Shown here: one piece after another, positions 22,644-34,851 of the stretch
Layout: each line of letters opens with the position of its first letter
How positions within the stretch are numbered: the stretch's first letter is position 1
Assembly: GCF_041956535.1 (NCBI RefSeq)
Contig: NW_027192193.1
Coordinates: 276,437-340,436 of the forward strand
DNA from: Calcarisporiella thermophila CBS 279.70
Lineage: Eukaryota > Calcarisporiellomycota
Direction of reading: 5' to 3'
Length of the DNA stretch: 64,000 nt
Translations under genes and position numbers: made by a program
The notes under the pieces: model-generated
What the model saw: only the letters and a program-made list of their open reading frames with translations
Databases searched by the model: none
What the model was told of the DNA's origin: nothing

Positions 22644-24189
22644 CCACATGCAGCCGTAAGGGCGTAGTGCTTAGAATGGAAGAGAGAGAGGGGGTTGCCA
22701 CCGAGGAAAATTCTGCGAAACCGTTCGCAATCTTAGGGTTCCTCCCCCCTTCATACAGTGCAGTATTTGTGCTAGCATCACGCAGGCGGAAGGGATTTGT
22801 CAGAGGCCATTTGGCCGATATGGAATGCGGGCATAACTCTAGACAACGTCGGGAGGAAACGAATGATTTCTGATTGCAAAATATGCTCTCGGCCATGATG
22901 CCATTCCTCTTTCTCTTTGGAAGGGAGGAATCCCGATAGATCGCGATCTTTTCGCCCTCTTGGCAGACGGGCATCCCCCCCCCCTCCAAAATCGGCCCTG
23001 TCTGCAAACTCTAATAGCATTTTCGTTCAACTCCGATGGGCAAAATCGAGCCAACGAATTATACACTCGTCGCGGATAGCTGCTCATGACCATGTTATCT
23101 CAGCTATCATCCGGCATATTAGATCGCCGAGGCCTTTACACGAGCAGTACTATGGTGGGACAAGCAGAAATGGGAGGAATGTGATGGAAGCTTGGATATG
23201 AAAAAGTCCAATTTCGTGCTTGACTATTCTGGGGTGTGTTTAGCCACCACTACTATCACCAGAGAAGGATAACAGGAGAGACCTCTTAAGATGGAAGAGT
23301 TTAAAGCGGCACCAGCTGGAGAGTTATGGCTACTCAAACTATGTTATCGGTGCTACACAACCTAAAAGATAGTGATATTTCCTCTTCATAATGTCATATT
23401 GTCAATCCCCTTACATAACCTTGTCAATTTTTCTATCTCCAAAGTGTGTTCCCCTGAAAACAATTTCTGACGCCGGCGTGACTGGAAATTATATCATGGC
23501 ATTGATGCGAGTAACGTAAGGATATGCGATAGTGGGAACTGAGCCAAGATCGTGATATTATCCTCAAGATCTCTCCTACGCCTCCCTGAATTCTTATATT
23601 CATGCAGTAGACCCTGATGATAATTCTCCATTGGGAAGCAAAGCAATACAAGATGAGTTGGCTGGGCAAACCGTTGCATAACAGATTCAATGAGCCCTCA
23701 AAAGTACCGTGGAAATAATGAGGAGAGGGAGGGATATCCAATGCTGCCCCAATTCCATCATATACGCCTTTCTACTATATCACAGAATTTATCTGTTGTA
23801 ATCCTAATCCTTTCCCTTGTCTATTCATTCCAGCTGTGTTATTGGGATGGCAATTAAAAGCTCTAGGTCAAATTAAGCTGTAATCTTAGAGTGGATAATG
23901 GCGAGCCGCAGAAAATAAAATAAATTGTTAAAATATCCCATCTACCCAGAGAGACGGTAGACTTTTTCATAGGTTGAAACGGCGACCACTAGGTCAATCG
24001 ATGTTGCCTTTTCAGCCGAATGGATTATCCATGCGTTAATCCATACGAAAATGTTGGAGCGGTTATTTTCTTTTATGTTTATAGCATCATATATCAAGTT
24101 TGCGACAAAAAATGCAGAGCATAGAGAATATGGATTCTATTCACATTATTCAAATAGGATTCTTTTTTTTTTTACAAGAAGGTTTATCT
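22644..24189. other. intergenic, no gene seen
   Basis: About 1.5 kb between the fasciclin gene and TOM5. A telobox-like CTTAGGGTT is at 22732-22740. Open frames here (for example 22639-23007 minus and 23433-23741 minus) lack splice support and protein-like composition. From ~23760 the sequence becomes AT-rich. Confidence 0.5.
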
Positions 24190-24409
24190 CTAGAAGTATT
24201 GCTTCGCATACTCGATCGCGTAAGGGGCTATTAGAAGTTAAAAATAATCAATAAACATATCGAAATCTTGAGTAGCCAAAGGCCGGTGACTCACCGATGC
24301 GGATGGCAACCACGATCTTCACAAAATTAGAGATGGCATTCAAGGTTCTCCTCCGGTTCTCAGCCTTCTCTTCTTCGGTCAATTTTGGGGGGGCCTGAGG
24401 CATAAACAT
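24190..24409 (-). CDS. TOM5: Tom5 subunit of the mitochondrial outer-membrane translocase
   Basis: A 50-residue protein from two minus-strand exons, 24409-24295 and 24227-24190, joined across a 67-base intron in phase. It starts MFMPQAPPKLTEEEKAENRR and continues into a single hydrophobic helix (NFVKIVVAIRIAPYAIEYA) with a short tail QYF. The order is the Tom5 plan: M-F start, P-K-L-x-x-E-E, a charged helix, then a tail anchor with a Pro inside it. Vertebrate Tom5 is 51 residues with the same layout. Tom5 hands precursors from the receptors to the import pore. An ATG one codon pair later (MPQAP) is an alternative start. The gene is divergent from ATP12. Confidence 0.82.
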
Positions 24410-24656
24410 GTTATATTATAGCTTTCGTGCTATTGTGCAATACTAGTTTCATTAGAATAAAAAAGCTCATAACTCGATTGGAGAATTCAATCACTTACAA
24501 ATAGGATACGATCAGGAATCGATTGCGAACAACAATAAGGGCCCTAGGCTTGCCGTTGTATGGATGGGAAGTGGCGCAGTTTATTTATGCTACTTTGGCC
24601 ACCCATTCTCCTCGCCTGGGCCACTTCGAGAATAGAGAGTAGAACGAATAAAGAAA
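24410..24656. promoter_or_regulatory. shared promoter region of TOM5 and ATP12
   Basis: 247 bases separate the two divergent start codons, so both promoters must lie here or the genes have very short leaders. No TATA box is clear in either direction. AGGGCCCTAGG at about 24538-24549 is a near-palindrome. Confidence 0.5.
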
Positions 24657-25781
24657 ATGCATCGCTGGGGATCCCTAATTGTGCGATCGGCCTCTAGTTT
24701 ACGAACGCCATCGCGTGTACGATCTACTGTATTACGTACATACTCTACGAATGACAATGCAGCAATCAAAGGTAATGTCATGGCTATATGCTTATTAAGT
24801 GGAGAGGAGGCATCTAATTTTGCTCTGTACGGGCACAGTTAGCGAGAAGACGATGCGGCGCTTCTGGAAGACAGCCACGGTCCACGAAATGGAGGGCAAG
24901 TTAACTGTGGCACTCGATGGTCGTCCCATCAAGACTCCAGATGGCCAGAAAATCCTCCTTACCTCTGGACAGCGCCCTCTAGCAGGGCTGTTGGCCGCCG
25001 AGTGGGATAGTCAGGCTCGTGTGTTGAAGACGCACTCACTCCCTTTAACTTCACTGGTTGCGCGCGCCATCGACGGATTCTCAAAGGAAAATGGCGAGGA
25101 GAAGAAGGAGGCTATTGAAAGACTGATGAAATATTTGGATACCGATGCCGTATGGTAAAGACCTTACCCCTCCCCACTCTACCTCTACACACTTGCCACC
25201 AAGTTGCTAATTGATTTCTTTTTCTATGTTGGCCAGCTTTCACGAAGAATTCCCCGAGTCTCTTGTTAAGCTGCAGACCCAATATTGGGATCCTATCATC
25301 GCTTGGGCCCGAAAAGAATTCAACGTCACCATACGCAAACAGGAGGGTATATTGGCTACCGGCCAACCCGAAGAGACTCACCAAGCCATGCGGTCTATCG
25401 TTGAATCGCTCAGTCCTCTTGAGCTAGCTGGTAGGGATGGAGTTGTCCATTGAACGGGACTTATGCGATGCTAACCTCACTCTCCTTGCCAATGATGGTA
25501 GCATTCGAGCGAGCAACCATGGTGACAAAATCCTTTTTGACCGCTTTGGCCCTGGTCAAGCGCGCAATTTCCCTGGAGCATGCAGCGCAGGCGGCGCATG
25601 TCGAGGTCAACTGGCAGATCGAGCGATGGGGCGAGGTGGAAGATAGTAAGTTCCAACCCCCCATTCCCATTTTTTATATATTGAGGTATTAACCTATTAA
25701 CGTGCTGTATCCTTAGCTCACGACGTGGATCGGGAGGAGGTGAGGCGGCAACTAGGATCATGTGTGTGCGCGCTTTTGTAA
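24657..25781 (+). CDS. ATP12: Atp12, chaperone for F1 ATP synthase assembly
   Basis: Atp12 binds the F1 alpha subunit in the mitochondrial matrix during F1 assembly. Exons 24657-24771, 24839-25154, 25237-25430, 25502-25645 and 25717-25781 give 277 residues with all phases agreeing. The first ~32 residues are a basic, Ser/Arg-rich presequence. Family landmarks are KTMRRFWKTATV, LDGRPIKTPDG, LAAEWDSQ, SLPLTSLVARAID, YLDTDAVCF (rebuilt over an intron), W-D-P-I-I-A-W, ELAAFERA and VEVNWQIERWGEVEDTHD followed by a D-R-E-x-V-R-R-Q-L end. Length is normal for the family. Confidence 0.95.
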
Positions 25782-26006
25782 TATTTGTTTCTGTCCTCTT
25801 CTTTAATAGACCCTTCAAAAATACATACCTCTCCAAAAAAAAAATCCCCTTTTTCGATTCTTTATGAAGTGTGCCAAGCCACATTCTGACGATAGAATTT
25901 CTGGTCGACGGGGCAACTTTTTGTTCGTCGCGTCCCATCCCTTCTTCGTATTCCATCACTTATTCTCGGGGGGAGAGCTAGAAAGAAATCTATATAATTA
26001 ACCATC

Positions 26007-27635
26007 ATGGTTCTCCGCTCTTTCTCCCTTCTCATTTCCCTCCTCGTCTTCTTCTGCATCGTTGGCCATGTCCTGGCTAGTGCATCACACATCGTCAACG
26101 ACAATCTAATGCGCATCATCGATCTCACCACCCCCATTGTACGTGAACAGGTATCGGTCCGCTTTGAAAACAAGGGTGCATCCCCCATTTCGGAGTACGA
26201 CTTTCTTGTAAGAAGGGAATGGTGTGATAAGGTTGCCGATTTGGTTGCAGAGGATAAGAAAACGAGCGTCAACTTAGAGGTCACCAAGGGCTCTTTGATG
26301 AATCAGTAAGAAGCTTCACCCCTTATTATCAACATGAATAGGCGTTTATTTCTTCTGATCGGTCGACATTGCCATGCTTTTTTATTAATAGAGGCCAAAT
26401 TTACAAGATCCGTCTCAATAATCCTATTGCCCAGGGCGAGAAAACAACCATCACGGTAAAGATAGCTTATGTGCACGGTTTAGAGGCGACGCCCAAAGCC
26501 ATTCGGCAAATGGAAAAACAAATTCTTCATTACCACGGGCGAAAGTATTTTGAGTCTCCCTACGAGATTCGGAAGCAAAAGACCATCGTCAAGTAAGCTT
26601 TGAAAACTTTGAACGATGCCCAATTTATATAATCGAGCTCATATTCGCGATTTTTTTTTTTTCGCAATAGAACACCTGTCGGCATGGCTGTCAAACACTA
26701 CTCCAGCGGCCCAGCAGTTGAACACAAGGATAGTACGATCACATATGGCCCCTTTGAAACTGCTCAGATTAAAAACGCCGATGAGGAGTTGGACGTCTTG
26801 TTTGAATATCGCAAGGCGGTGCTTACAGTCCCGACGCTCCAGCGCGATCTTAAGATAAGCCACTGGGGCGGAAATTTGGGAGTGGAAGAACACTATGCGC
26901 TACGGGTCGATGGTGCCAAGTATGCGGTTGCTCCTATATTTGACATTACTGTTGGAATATTCACACCTACGTTGTCTGTTGATTTTTAGGCTCAGCGGCC
27001 AATTCTCTCGCCTCCTCTTCGCCGGCCAGCAAAATCTTGAGAGCTACTTTTCGTTTGTGCGTCAACTTGCCTTCAACCTTCCCCAGCATGCTCGCGATGT
27101 ATTTTATCGCGACGAAATAGGCAATGTGTCAACCTCCCACCTGCGACATGAACCGAGAAATAAACAAGCCCTTCTCCAGATTCAACCCAGATACCCCCTC
27201 TTCGGCGGCTGGAATTACACCTTCTACTACGGATACAACACTCCTCTCGCCGACTTCGCACGATTCCACAATCCATCGGGACGATACATCCTCAACGTGC
27301 CCTTCGTGAAATCGCTGCCGAATGTGGCCCACGAGCTCGTGGCACTCAACATCACGCTGCCGGAGGGAGCGCGAAATATTCGAGTGCATCTGCCGTTCGC
27401 GGTTGATAAGCAGCTGCACACTACGCGCTTCACAACCTTGGATACAATGGGGAGGACCATGGTCTACCTAGAGAAGCGGAACGTGGTTGACGAACACGCC
27501 CGTGAATTGCAAATCTCGTACGAGTATCCAACCCATCTCTTGCTCCGGAAGCCCTTGGTGGCGAGTGCCGCCTTTGCTGCTCTCTTCGCCATAAGTATGC
27601 TCTACTCACGGATGGAGTTCAAGATTGGGAAGTAG
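26007..27635 (+). CDS. OST1: Ost1 / ribophorin I, oligosaccharyltransferase subunit
   Basis: A subunit of the endoplasmic reticulum complex that N-glycosylates proteins. Exons 26007-26305, 26392-26592, 26671-26919 and 26990-27635 give 464 residues. A signal peptide covers residues 1 to ~25 (SLLISLLVFFCIVGHVLA). The luminal part has LTTPIVREQVSVRFENKG near the start, the SHWGGNLGVEEHYAL box, YPLFGGWNYTFYYGYN and NVPFVKSLPNVA, all typical for ribophorin I. One transmembrane helix near the C-terminus (LVASAAFAALFAISMLYSR) precedes MEFKIGK. It follows ATP12 on the same strand after 225 bases. Confidence 0.95.
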
Positions 27636-28290
27636 ACTCTGATCCAAAAAGAAAAAATGTTGTATATTTTTTTTATTTTCCCTCGTCCGAGGGAAGGGAG
27701 GAAGGGCAGGTGTGCGCTTTTTTCTTTCTTTTTTCTTATCTTATTTTCTCTCTTGTTATCTGAAAAGGTTAAATATATATACACTCTATTTTCTTGCTTT
27801 TTTTTGGCACTTCATGATGAGTGAATGCAAGCTTCTTAGAGATAGTACCGGTCATGGGCCGTGGATCTCAGAGCACATTTCAGCGGCCCCCCTCTCCCAC
27901 AAACATTACATCCCACACAAACCATTTGATGGTTTAGATACTATTATTAAAAATAAAACCCACCGCATTTCCTACAAATCGAGCATTTTTTTTTTAACGA
28001 ATTTGGTCTTTTGCACAGATGGAGGGGGCAGTTAAGTGGAGGACAGAGAAAAAAAAATGCAAAGCTATATAATAATATACAAAATATAAACTGCATCTAC
28101 CATACTGTTGGAGGTAGGGGGGGGGGGACGGCCGCAGTGGCGGTGGCGACGACAGGAGGGAGATGGGAAAATTGAATAGATAATCAACTCTATAATACAG
28201 AAGCCATGGCTAAAAGTACATTTATAAACGTGGAGACATCTGGTTTGACGCGGTTGGTTTGTTTCCATATACAATGGCTCAGCTATATGT
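27636..28290. other. convergent intergenic region
   Basis: 3' flanks of OST1 and of the minus-strand gene ending at 28291. T-rich, with a G run near 28117-28127. No gene was recognised. Confidence 0.6.
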
Positions 28291-29546
28291 TCAAATTAGT
28301 TCCCCCAACGGGAAAGAACGTGCCCCTGTATATCCCCGCATCCCAATATACTGTACATCCACATTCTCCGAGCACTTCTCAGACCGCAGCAGTTTGACCA
28401 ATAAATACTTGGCAGATCTAAAGGCAAATTGACCTCATCAGTCAAGCTTTTGGCTCGACAGTTTAAAGGCGGCTTCTTACCGGTGCTTCAGCGGGACCCG
28501 AGTGCAGTAGTTCGACGAGGCCTCCAGGTGGAAGAAAGCGGCAGGCAGAAGCTCATCGGGGGCAGAAGCAAGGCCTTGCGACTTGGTGATGAGATCGTCG
28601 TAATCACGCTGCGTAAAGTTATCGTATTTTAAGGTGGCTAACCAGCAATTATTCAGTACAACATAGACAAAAAGAGGATGGGCACTGCTTTATTTTTCGG
28701 GTACCTTGCAACGGAATGAGATCATGCGAAATAAATAGCATGCCTTCTTTACCTAAAGCCAAGGATAAAAGTAGGGATCAGTCACGACATCGGGTCACCA
28801 TAGAGGCATCCCAAATTTGTAAGCTCTTACATGGTGCGGTAAATCCTTGGGTGGGCGCCTTCACTACCAGCTCGGTAAGCACACAGGATGTTGATGAAGA
28901 GCCGGGTTGTGAATCGCTGAATCGGAAGAGTATATTGATGTTGCCGCTTTTGGATGAGCTAAACACATACTCATTTAGTACGCATCCATACCCCTACCGA
29001 CCAGAACAAGGAAAGGTCTCACCAGTACACATTGTTGTCATCCTTTAATACATTTTCCACGGAATAGGCAGGGCTGCAGAGTACGTGCCATCAGAACCGA
29101 ATTAAATTCAACATGAAAAAGAGCGCAAGCATTTACCTGTAGTCGCCTCCGTCAGTATACACGACTTTGAAGTTTAGCATATATTCATCCTCGACATCAA
29201 CGATGCAATTACGCTTTTTTTCATCCTCTTCCCGTATTCTTTCTCCAGCTCGCCCTTCGCCAGCTTCCTCCATCCTCGCGCTGAAATTCGGAGTTGCCGT
29301 AGCTTGCGTTCCGGCATAGCGTGTGCGCCGCATATAATGTCTGTGCAGAGAAGATGAGGACTCGATGCGAGTTTGCGAGAAGGGTGGCTCCTCTGAGTGA
29401 GACTGGGTCGGTGGCGAGGGCGGAATTTGAAGCTGCTCAGGGTCGTTACCGAGAAGATTGCGCATGTTTCGAAGATAATGCTGCAGGGCTAGCGCGGCAC
29501 GCATGTTATGGGCGGAATCGGGTTCGAGGATGGGGGTAAATTGCAT
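28291..29546 (-). CDS. conserved protein with predicted galactose-binding-like (discoidin-type) domain
   Basis: Six minus-strand exons (29546-29137, 29073-29023, 28958-28831, 28752-28705, 28637-28481, 28417-28291) join in phase to give 306 residues. The first ~115 residues are helical, then Ser/Pro-rich and Glu/Arg-rich. From ~130 a beta-rich region reads YSVENVLKDDNNVYCSS, GNINILFRFSD, LTELVVKAPTQGFTAP, CKEGMLFIS, and ends with RSAKYLLVKLLRSE, ENVDVQYIGMRGYTGARSF. The alternation of these strands and the final V-D-V-Q-Y-I-G strand resemble the jelly-roll of galactose-binding-like domains. I recall similar uncharacterised eukaryotic proteins but no named family. Binding partner and role are unknown. 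Confidence 0.72.
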
Positions 29547-30745
29547 CTTATAAATGACACTATCAAGGCAAATGGATGAGAACGGGATCGGATAATGGGC
29601 GTGGACACGGAGCGAGCGCCGCAATGAGCAATGGCAGTAGAGCAAGAGTCGATAGAAGATAGAACAGGACGAGTTTCTATACCAAAGAGAAGAGCGTAGG
29701 CACAAATCCCATGGGGAAAAAAAGCAAAAACAGGTTTGTCTGCCCTGGCCTCCTCCTGCAAGTGGCGGCGTTAGAACTTTTTATATTTAGATTGAGTAGT
29801 AATTTTTCAGCAAAGAAAATGGACCACCGCGCAGATAACAGGGTATTTTCTTATCGACGGCGAGTTGAGGGCGGCCAAATCGAGGGTGGAGGATGGGCAA
29901 ATTTTTTCCCTCGAATGCGGGCAGGCATGATTCATATTGGACACTTGCATATTAAATCCTGGCGTAAATTAAAGATCGGTCGAAAATCATCCAGGTATCG
30001 CATCCTATTCAGAATCCCCATATCGCAATACTCCCATCCACAACCTAATTCTAGGTGCTGTGCTTTAAACTCTAAGCCTGGGCTTCGCACGATTTGTTCT
30101 CTTGCCTATTGAGTGCCGAGGAATTTTTCGACCTAGGTTTGCTCGTAATACCATGGCTCAGAGCTGTCTGATTCCACGGCTCTAGCAACAACCAGAGTCG
30201 TGTGCCAATCTTGGGCGATAAGGATGGTATCTCTGGGCTCTAGAGCAAATGCGAGCAAAGGAATGGCTTGGACTCTCATACGAACTGTTTGCTTTATACA
30301 TAGGGGTGCAGAGAATTCAGCAGATTCATGTATTCCTCTGCGGCTTAAGTAATTCTTCTGAACTCGTGTGCTAGAGCACTCTGATATCAACGCGGAGAGG
30401 GGTGACGATAACTTGGTTAGGTCTTGGAGGGTGCCTGAGCCCTGCTCCACATGGAGCTAGAGGGGTAGAGCACTACCGAGCTCACTCGGCAACTTCCGGG
30501 GATTAGGGTTAAAGGATACGGAGGCTTTAATTATGTGCCCTGAAAGCACTCCCGAAGTCGATTGCATATTAATAGGTTGTAATTTTAACTGTATGCCGGA
30601 GAGATGGAACGATGAAATATCCTGTACCTCGGCAGAAATTTGTGACTGTCAGGTCGGATACTCATCATGGGGGGCTTTTCACGTATACATAGATTTGCTT
30701 ACTGAGTAGGAAGACTTTCAACCCTGAAATCGGTTTAGTCTGTGG
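29547..30745. other. divergent intergenic region with one uncertain frame
   Basis: Holds the promoters of the two divergent neighbours. The minus-strand open frame 30450-30133 (about 105 codons) ends in a protein-like stretch (ILIAQDWHTTLVVARAV) but has no ATG, no partner exon and no recognised family, so no gene is called. A telobox-like TTAGGGTT lies at 30503-30510. Confidence 0.45.
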
Positions 30746-32113
30746 ATGCGCAGTATAGGCGAGCTTGTTGTAGTGGCAATTAAAGGCCGCCATCTTCCCA
30801 ACCGAGAGCTTATTGGCAAGCAATCGCCTTACATTGTTTTCACCCTTGGCACTATCACTAAGCGAACACCTGCCGATCGACGCGGTGGACAAACTCCCAC
30901 TTGGGATACCCAAGTTAATCTCCCAGTACCCGAAGGCAAATCTACCCTCCAAATACAGTGTTGGGACGAAGACAGAGGGAAAAATCACGATTTGATTGGA
31001 GAAACTGTGGTCGATATTACAAAAGCTCTTAAAGAAGGAGAGTGGGACGGTAAGCGTGAATTGGCTCATGATTAGCTGAAGAATGGCTAATGCCCTTCTT
31101 TTTCTTTAGATTGGTTCGATCTACAGTATAACAAGCGGCCAGCTGGCCAAATCTATTTGGAACTTACATTTTATTCTGCCACCCCGCCGGCTAATCCCCC
31201 CACTCGACAGCAAAAACGCTTAGCAAACCCAATCCCCCCTCCACTCTCAATGTCTGCGCCATATCCACCCGCTCCTACCCCTGCCTCTGCTACATCACCT
31301 TCCAACCACCACCCTCCTTCTAGACCACCTGTTCCCCCACCTCCGCCCCCCCAGCAGCAGGGAGCAGCCCGACCTCCTTCGACCAACCCCAGCTTCCCCT
31401 CTGGGCCTAACCCTCCGAAAAATCCGCAGCACCGTTACTCCATGCCACTGCCTTCTCCTGGCACTATTAACCCCATGCGACCTCTCTATCCACTCCACCC
31501 TGTTCCCGCGTCTCCTCCATCCTCAGTTTATCCCCCGCAGCCTATTAGCGCTAGTTCTCCCCCCCCCCAACCACAGACTCTGGGAAGCCCAACCGTCAAC
31601 AGACCTCCCCGCCCACCTGGAGGATTTGTTCCCCCCACTCCTGCTCCTGTTCCCGCCCTGTTGACTCAGCCATATCGGCCACCACCGTCGCCTGCCGTGA
31701 TGCCGGCGTATCCCTCCCAAATGTATCCCTCGCCCGAAGTAGTGATGGGCCAACCGCCCAACCAGTACCCAATGCAGATGCCTCACTCTGGTCATTTTGT
31801 GCAGCCAGGGGGATTCATCATCCCGCAGCGACATCCAGCCAATGCGGGCATGTACATGCCTGATCCTCACTACGGCGGAGGCGCATATCCCCCTCATGCT
31901 CCACCTCAGGGTATGGGCTATCCAATGCCACCGCAGTCATCGCCTGCGGGAGGCTATCCACCTCCACCCCTGCAGCAACACCAGCCAATCTATCCTTCGT
32001 CTGGATATCCCCCGCAACCCTATGCAACCACGCCCGCACCTCCCCCCTCTCAACCGCCTCAAGGACAAGGAGGATATCCTCCTCTCTCACGCCATGCCTC
32101 TACCAAGTATTAA
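30746..32113 (+). CDS. C2-domain protein with long proline-rich tail, Inn1/Fic1-like
   Basis: Exons 30746-31049 and 31110-32113 give 435 residues. Residues 1 to ~125 form one C2 domain (GELVVVAIKGRHLPN, then IGKQSPYIVFTLG, RGGQTPTWDTQ, LQIQCWDED). The usual calcium-binding Asp before P-Y is Ser here, so calcium-independent binding is likely. The rest is a Pro/Gln/Tyr-rich tail with many PxxP motifs and repeated GGYPP/GGAYPP units. This plan is that of Inn1 and Fic1, ring proteins that couple septum synthesis to membrane ingression in cytokinesis through SH3 partners. That role is inferred from architecture. The start follows a stop in frame and matches the beginning of such C2 domains. Confidence 0.82.
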
Positions 32114-32630
32114 CCAAATTTCTTCTCCTGTACTGTACTCAGTTTCTAAAGACTCACCTATCTATTTCCATTTTTCTATATTTATTCTTTTCCCTATCGA
32201 ATATTATTATCGTTTTTTTTCTCTTTTTTTTTTATTTTTATCTTTTTTGTGTGTAATAATGCTATTTCATCTTCACCTATTCTTATCTCTAACAGATTTA
32301 TCACATGTTGTTATGGTTTAGATCTTGGTTTTCAGTGTTTTTCTTGGTTTTACACTTCTCTCTTACTGTTCTATTGCCTATTAATACTATTCCGTATAAT
32401 GAGCGAGCATGGAAAACTTTTCTGGGGTCACTATTCCCTTTTCTCGCATCTGCGGCGAAAAAAAAAGTGTTCCCATGCGGTTTTTCAATAAAGTAAAATA
32501 TAAACAAGAAAATAAAGCGAAAAAAAAAAAATACAATACACTTCCAACCATAGTAAACATAGGTATAATAAATAGTCGCCTAAATACAGAGGCATGAAGG
32601 AAGTACAAAAAGGCAAATACGAACAGCCCT
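32114..32630. other. convergent intergenic region, T-rich
   Basis: 3' flanks of the C2 gene and the minus-strand gene ending at 32631. Long T and A runs but no recognisable gene. Confidence 0.6.
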
Positions 32631-33717
32631 CTATTCGTCACAAACCCGCATTAGAAGTTCTCTAATATCCTCTCTTTCCATTCCGTACAGTAATGCCATT
32701 GAAACGAGGGAACGCACACCTTGAATCAAGAGAGGGCGAATTGCATCTCGCTGGTGTTCCAGACGATTATCGAGGCGTTTGTCAAAGTCGGCGAGAAGAT
32801 GATGCATAGTGTTTATGTTAGTGTAAGATGGTTGAGCGGCAGTAGGATCGTACGGCTGGTTTTTGGAACCAAGCGTGCGCTTAAGAAGACTGCTAAGCTC
32901 TGCTAAGGCCTCTGGAGATGGTTCATTATCCTCATCTGCCTCTGCCTCTGCCTCTGTCTCTGCTTCCCTCCGATTTCCATTATGCTGAGAGTCATGTTGA
33001 GGCGATATCCTTCCGGGAACCACGTCAACTTCGGCTATGGTATATTCGCTACTTTCATTCAATGCATCGCGCGACTTGTCCACGCCTGTGTCTGCCGCCG
33101 TCGTGTCGTATTGATCCCAATAGGAATCTTCATCGTCCGGATCTGGCTCCCTTCGCGATGGCTCAGAAGTATGCCCTTCCACATTGTTCAAATAGCGCGA
33201 CCAGTAAGAATCATCCTCTTCTTCATCTTCTGACACGGCCGCATTCTAATGAAAAATCATCACTTATCGATATCGGCGCATCTTTCAAGGATGATGTCTT
33301 TATTATTACCTTTGCAGTAGGATTGGTCACTTCAAACCCGCCTTCCCTTACATCCCAATATTTCCACTCGCCATCCTCGCCCGTTTCCTGCACACCTTCC
33401 TCCCACACCAGTATTAAACAGCACCCACCAATTTCAAAACGAGCCTGCTTTGTCTCTACATCGACGTTTACCTCCTTAGGTCCTTTCAACTCCACTTCCG
33501 CAGGCAAGTCTCTAATGATCTCTGGGGCACGATCAGGGTTCAGTTGGACATGGGCAGCAAAATCGGAATCTTCTTTCGGACGGAGAAAAAAGAGTCGCTG
33601 GCGAATGGCTTTAGCAAGGAGTGGCGCGAGGAGAGGAAGAGATGAAGCCCGAATTGCTTGAAGAGCGCAAAGGGCAACAGCACGAGGATCTTTCAGATTA
33701 AGCTGACCGTCGGCCAT
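32631..33717 (-). CDS. conserved-looking acidic protein with S-Y-W motifs, function unknown
   Basis: Minus-strand exons 33717-33310 and 33245-32631 join in phase 0 to give 340 residues. The N-terminal ~60 residues are helical with a hydrophobic core (AVALCALQAIRASSLPLLAP). Residues ~60-135 look beta-rich (ARFEIGGCCLILVWEEG, WKYWDVREGGFEV). Then come acidic stretches with two repeats, DDSYWSRYLN and EDSYWDQYD, and an E/A repeat near residue 240. The C-terminal 80 residues are helical (ALAELSSLLKRTL ... GMEREDIRELLMRV). No family was recognised. The open frame extends 57 codons upstream to an ATG at 33888, which is a less likely start. Confidence 0.75.
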
Positions 33718-34851
33718 TCTACTCCCTGGGTGATCAAGAAAAGCCCTGCTGGAATTAAGGAGGATTTGGGTAAGGAAGTCAAGAGTAGCGAGACGAAAAA
33801 TTGCATAGTCCTTCACAATAGACGTCACGTGCACCTTCTTTGCGGAAGCATTGTTTATTTTGCTCCAGCATCCTCTTGCTTGTCCCACGAGTCTCCGTCA
33901 ATACATTGGCTTATCAACTGGCAGTGTGGGAGAAGACATATTCTCATTTGTGTGGAGTTCTGGTATTTGATTCAACGAGAAAAAGATTGAATATCGGTCC
34001 ATGCATCGATAAACCGAAATGGAAAAGGTTTAATCACCAGGATCTTTACAGGCTCTTCGGTGGTCGATTCACTCGATATTTCGGTTCATGGAGAAGTTTA
34101 CCCAACCCATTAATTCAAGTGGATGGTGTACCTGAATGTAAGGGCTTGAAATAATTGATGCCTCCAAAGAATGGCTATCCAACCGTCCTATATCTATGTT
34201 TCTATGCCACATTGAAGATAATATGAATAATATGAATAATATGAATGCGACTAGAGCGCAAGGTTATATTTGAACTATATCATTTCATTACAGGCACATT
34301 ATGTAGGGCTTGGAAACTGCAGAATATTTAGGATTACAGATTGAGATTATCCTGCCCCTGCAGAAAGGCCTTGGAGTGTTGGTGAATTAATGAAAACTGT
34401 TAAACTGTTAAACAAAACTCATTCTGTGCCGACAATTTGGTTCCGTCTGTATCTCAAAAGCAATAAGTGGAGTGGGCTTTTATTGAAATAAAAAAAATCT
34501 TAAGATTAAAATTGGTAACCCAACTGTCAACAGTAGCGGCTCCATACATTGCTCCCCTTCTCGTCCCTGACAGATCATACTGACACCGGCATTAGTAAAG
34601 GGTATAATAATCACCAAGATTAAACTATTTTCTCTGCTTTAAAAAAACAGCATAAATGACATTTAGGTTTCGACAAAATGACCCTAGAAACGATGGGCAA
34701 GCACTAATTTATTGTAGTAAAGTATCGCTCTTTTTAAACTAAAGCTAATATATCACAATAGTAAAAGCATAGACATTACAAGCGTATAAGCGTAATATAA
34801 CAGGGCTATAGATACATAAAACAAAAGGGTCTCAAGATACCAACGCTATTA
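33718..34851. other. intergenic, AT-rich island border
   Basis: No gene recognised. Composition turns AT-rich here and stays so to ~44.8 kb. The plus frame at 33840-34154 lacks splice partners and family features. Confidence 0.5.
34219..34245 (+). repeat. short tandem repeat, 9-base unit x3
   Basis: TAATATGAA is repeated exactly three times. Confidence 0.9.

Noticed and set aside
30133-30450. Minus-strand frame with a protein-like end
   Set aside because: It has no ATG, a stop lies six codons upstream and no splice partner or family could be found; kept only as a note in the intergenic entry.
30121-30470. Possible structured RNA (SRP or RNase P RNA)
   Set aside because: The conserved core motifs of these RNAs were not found on either strand.
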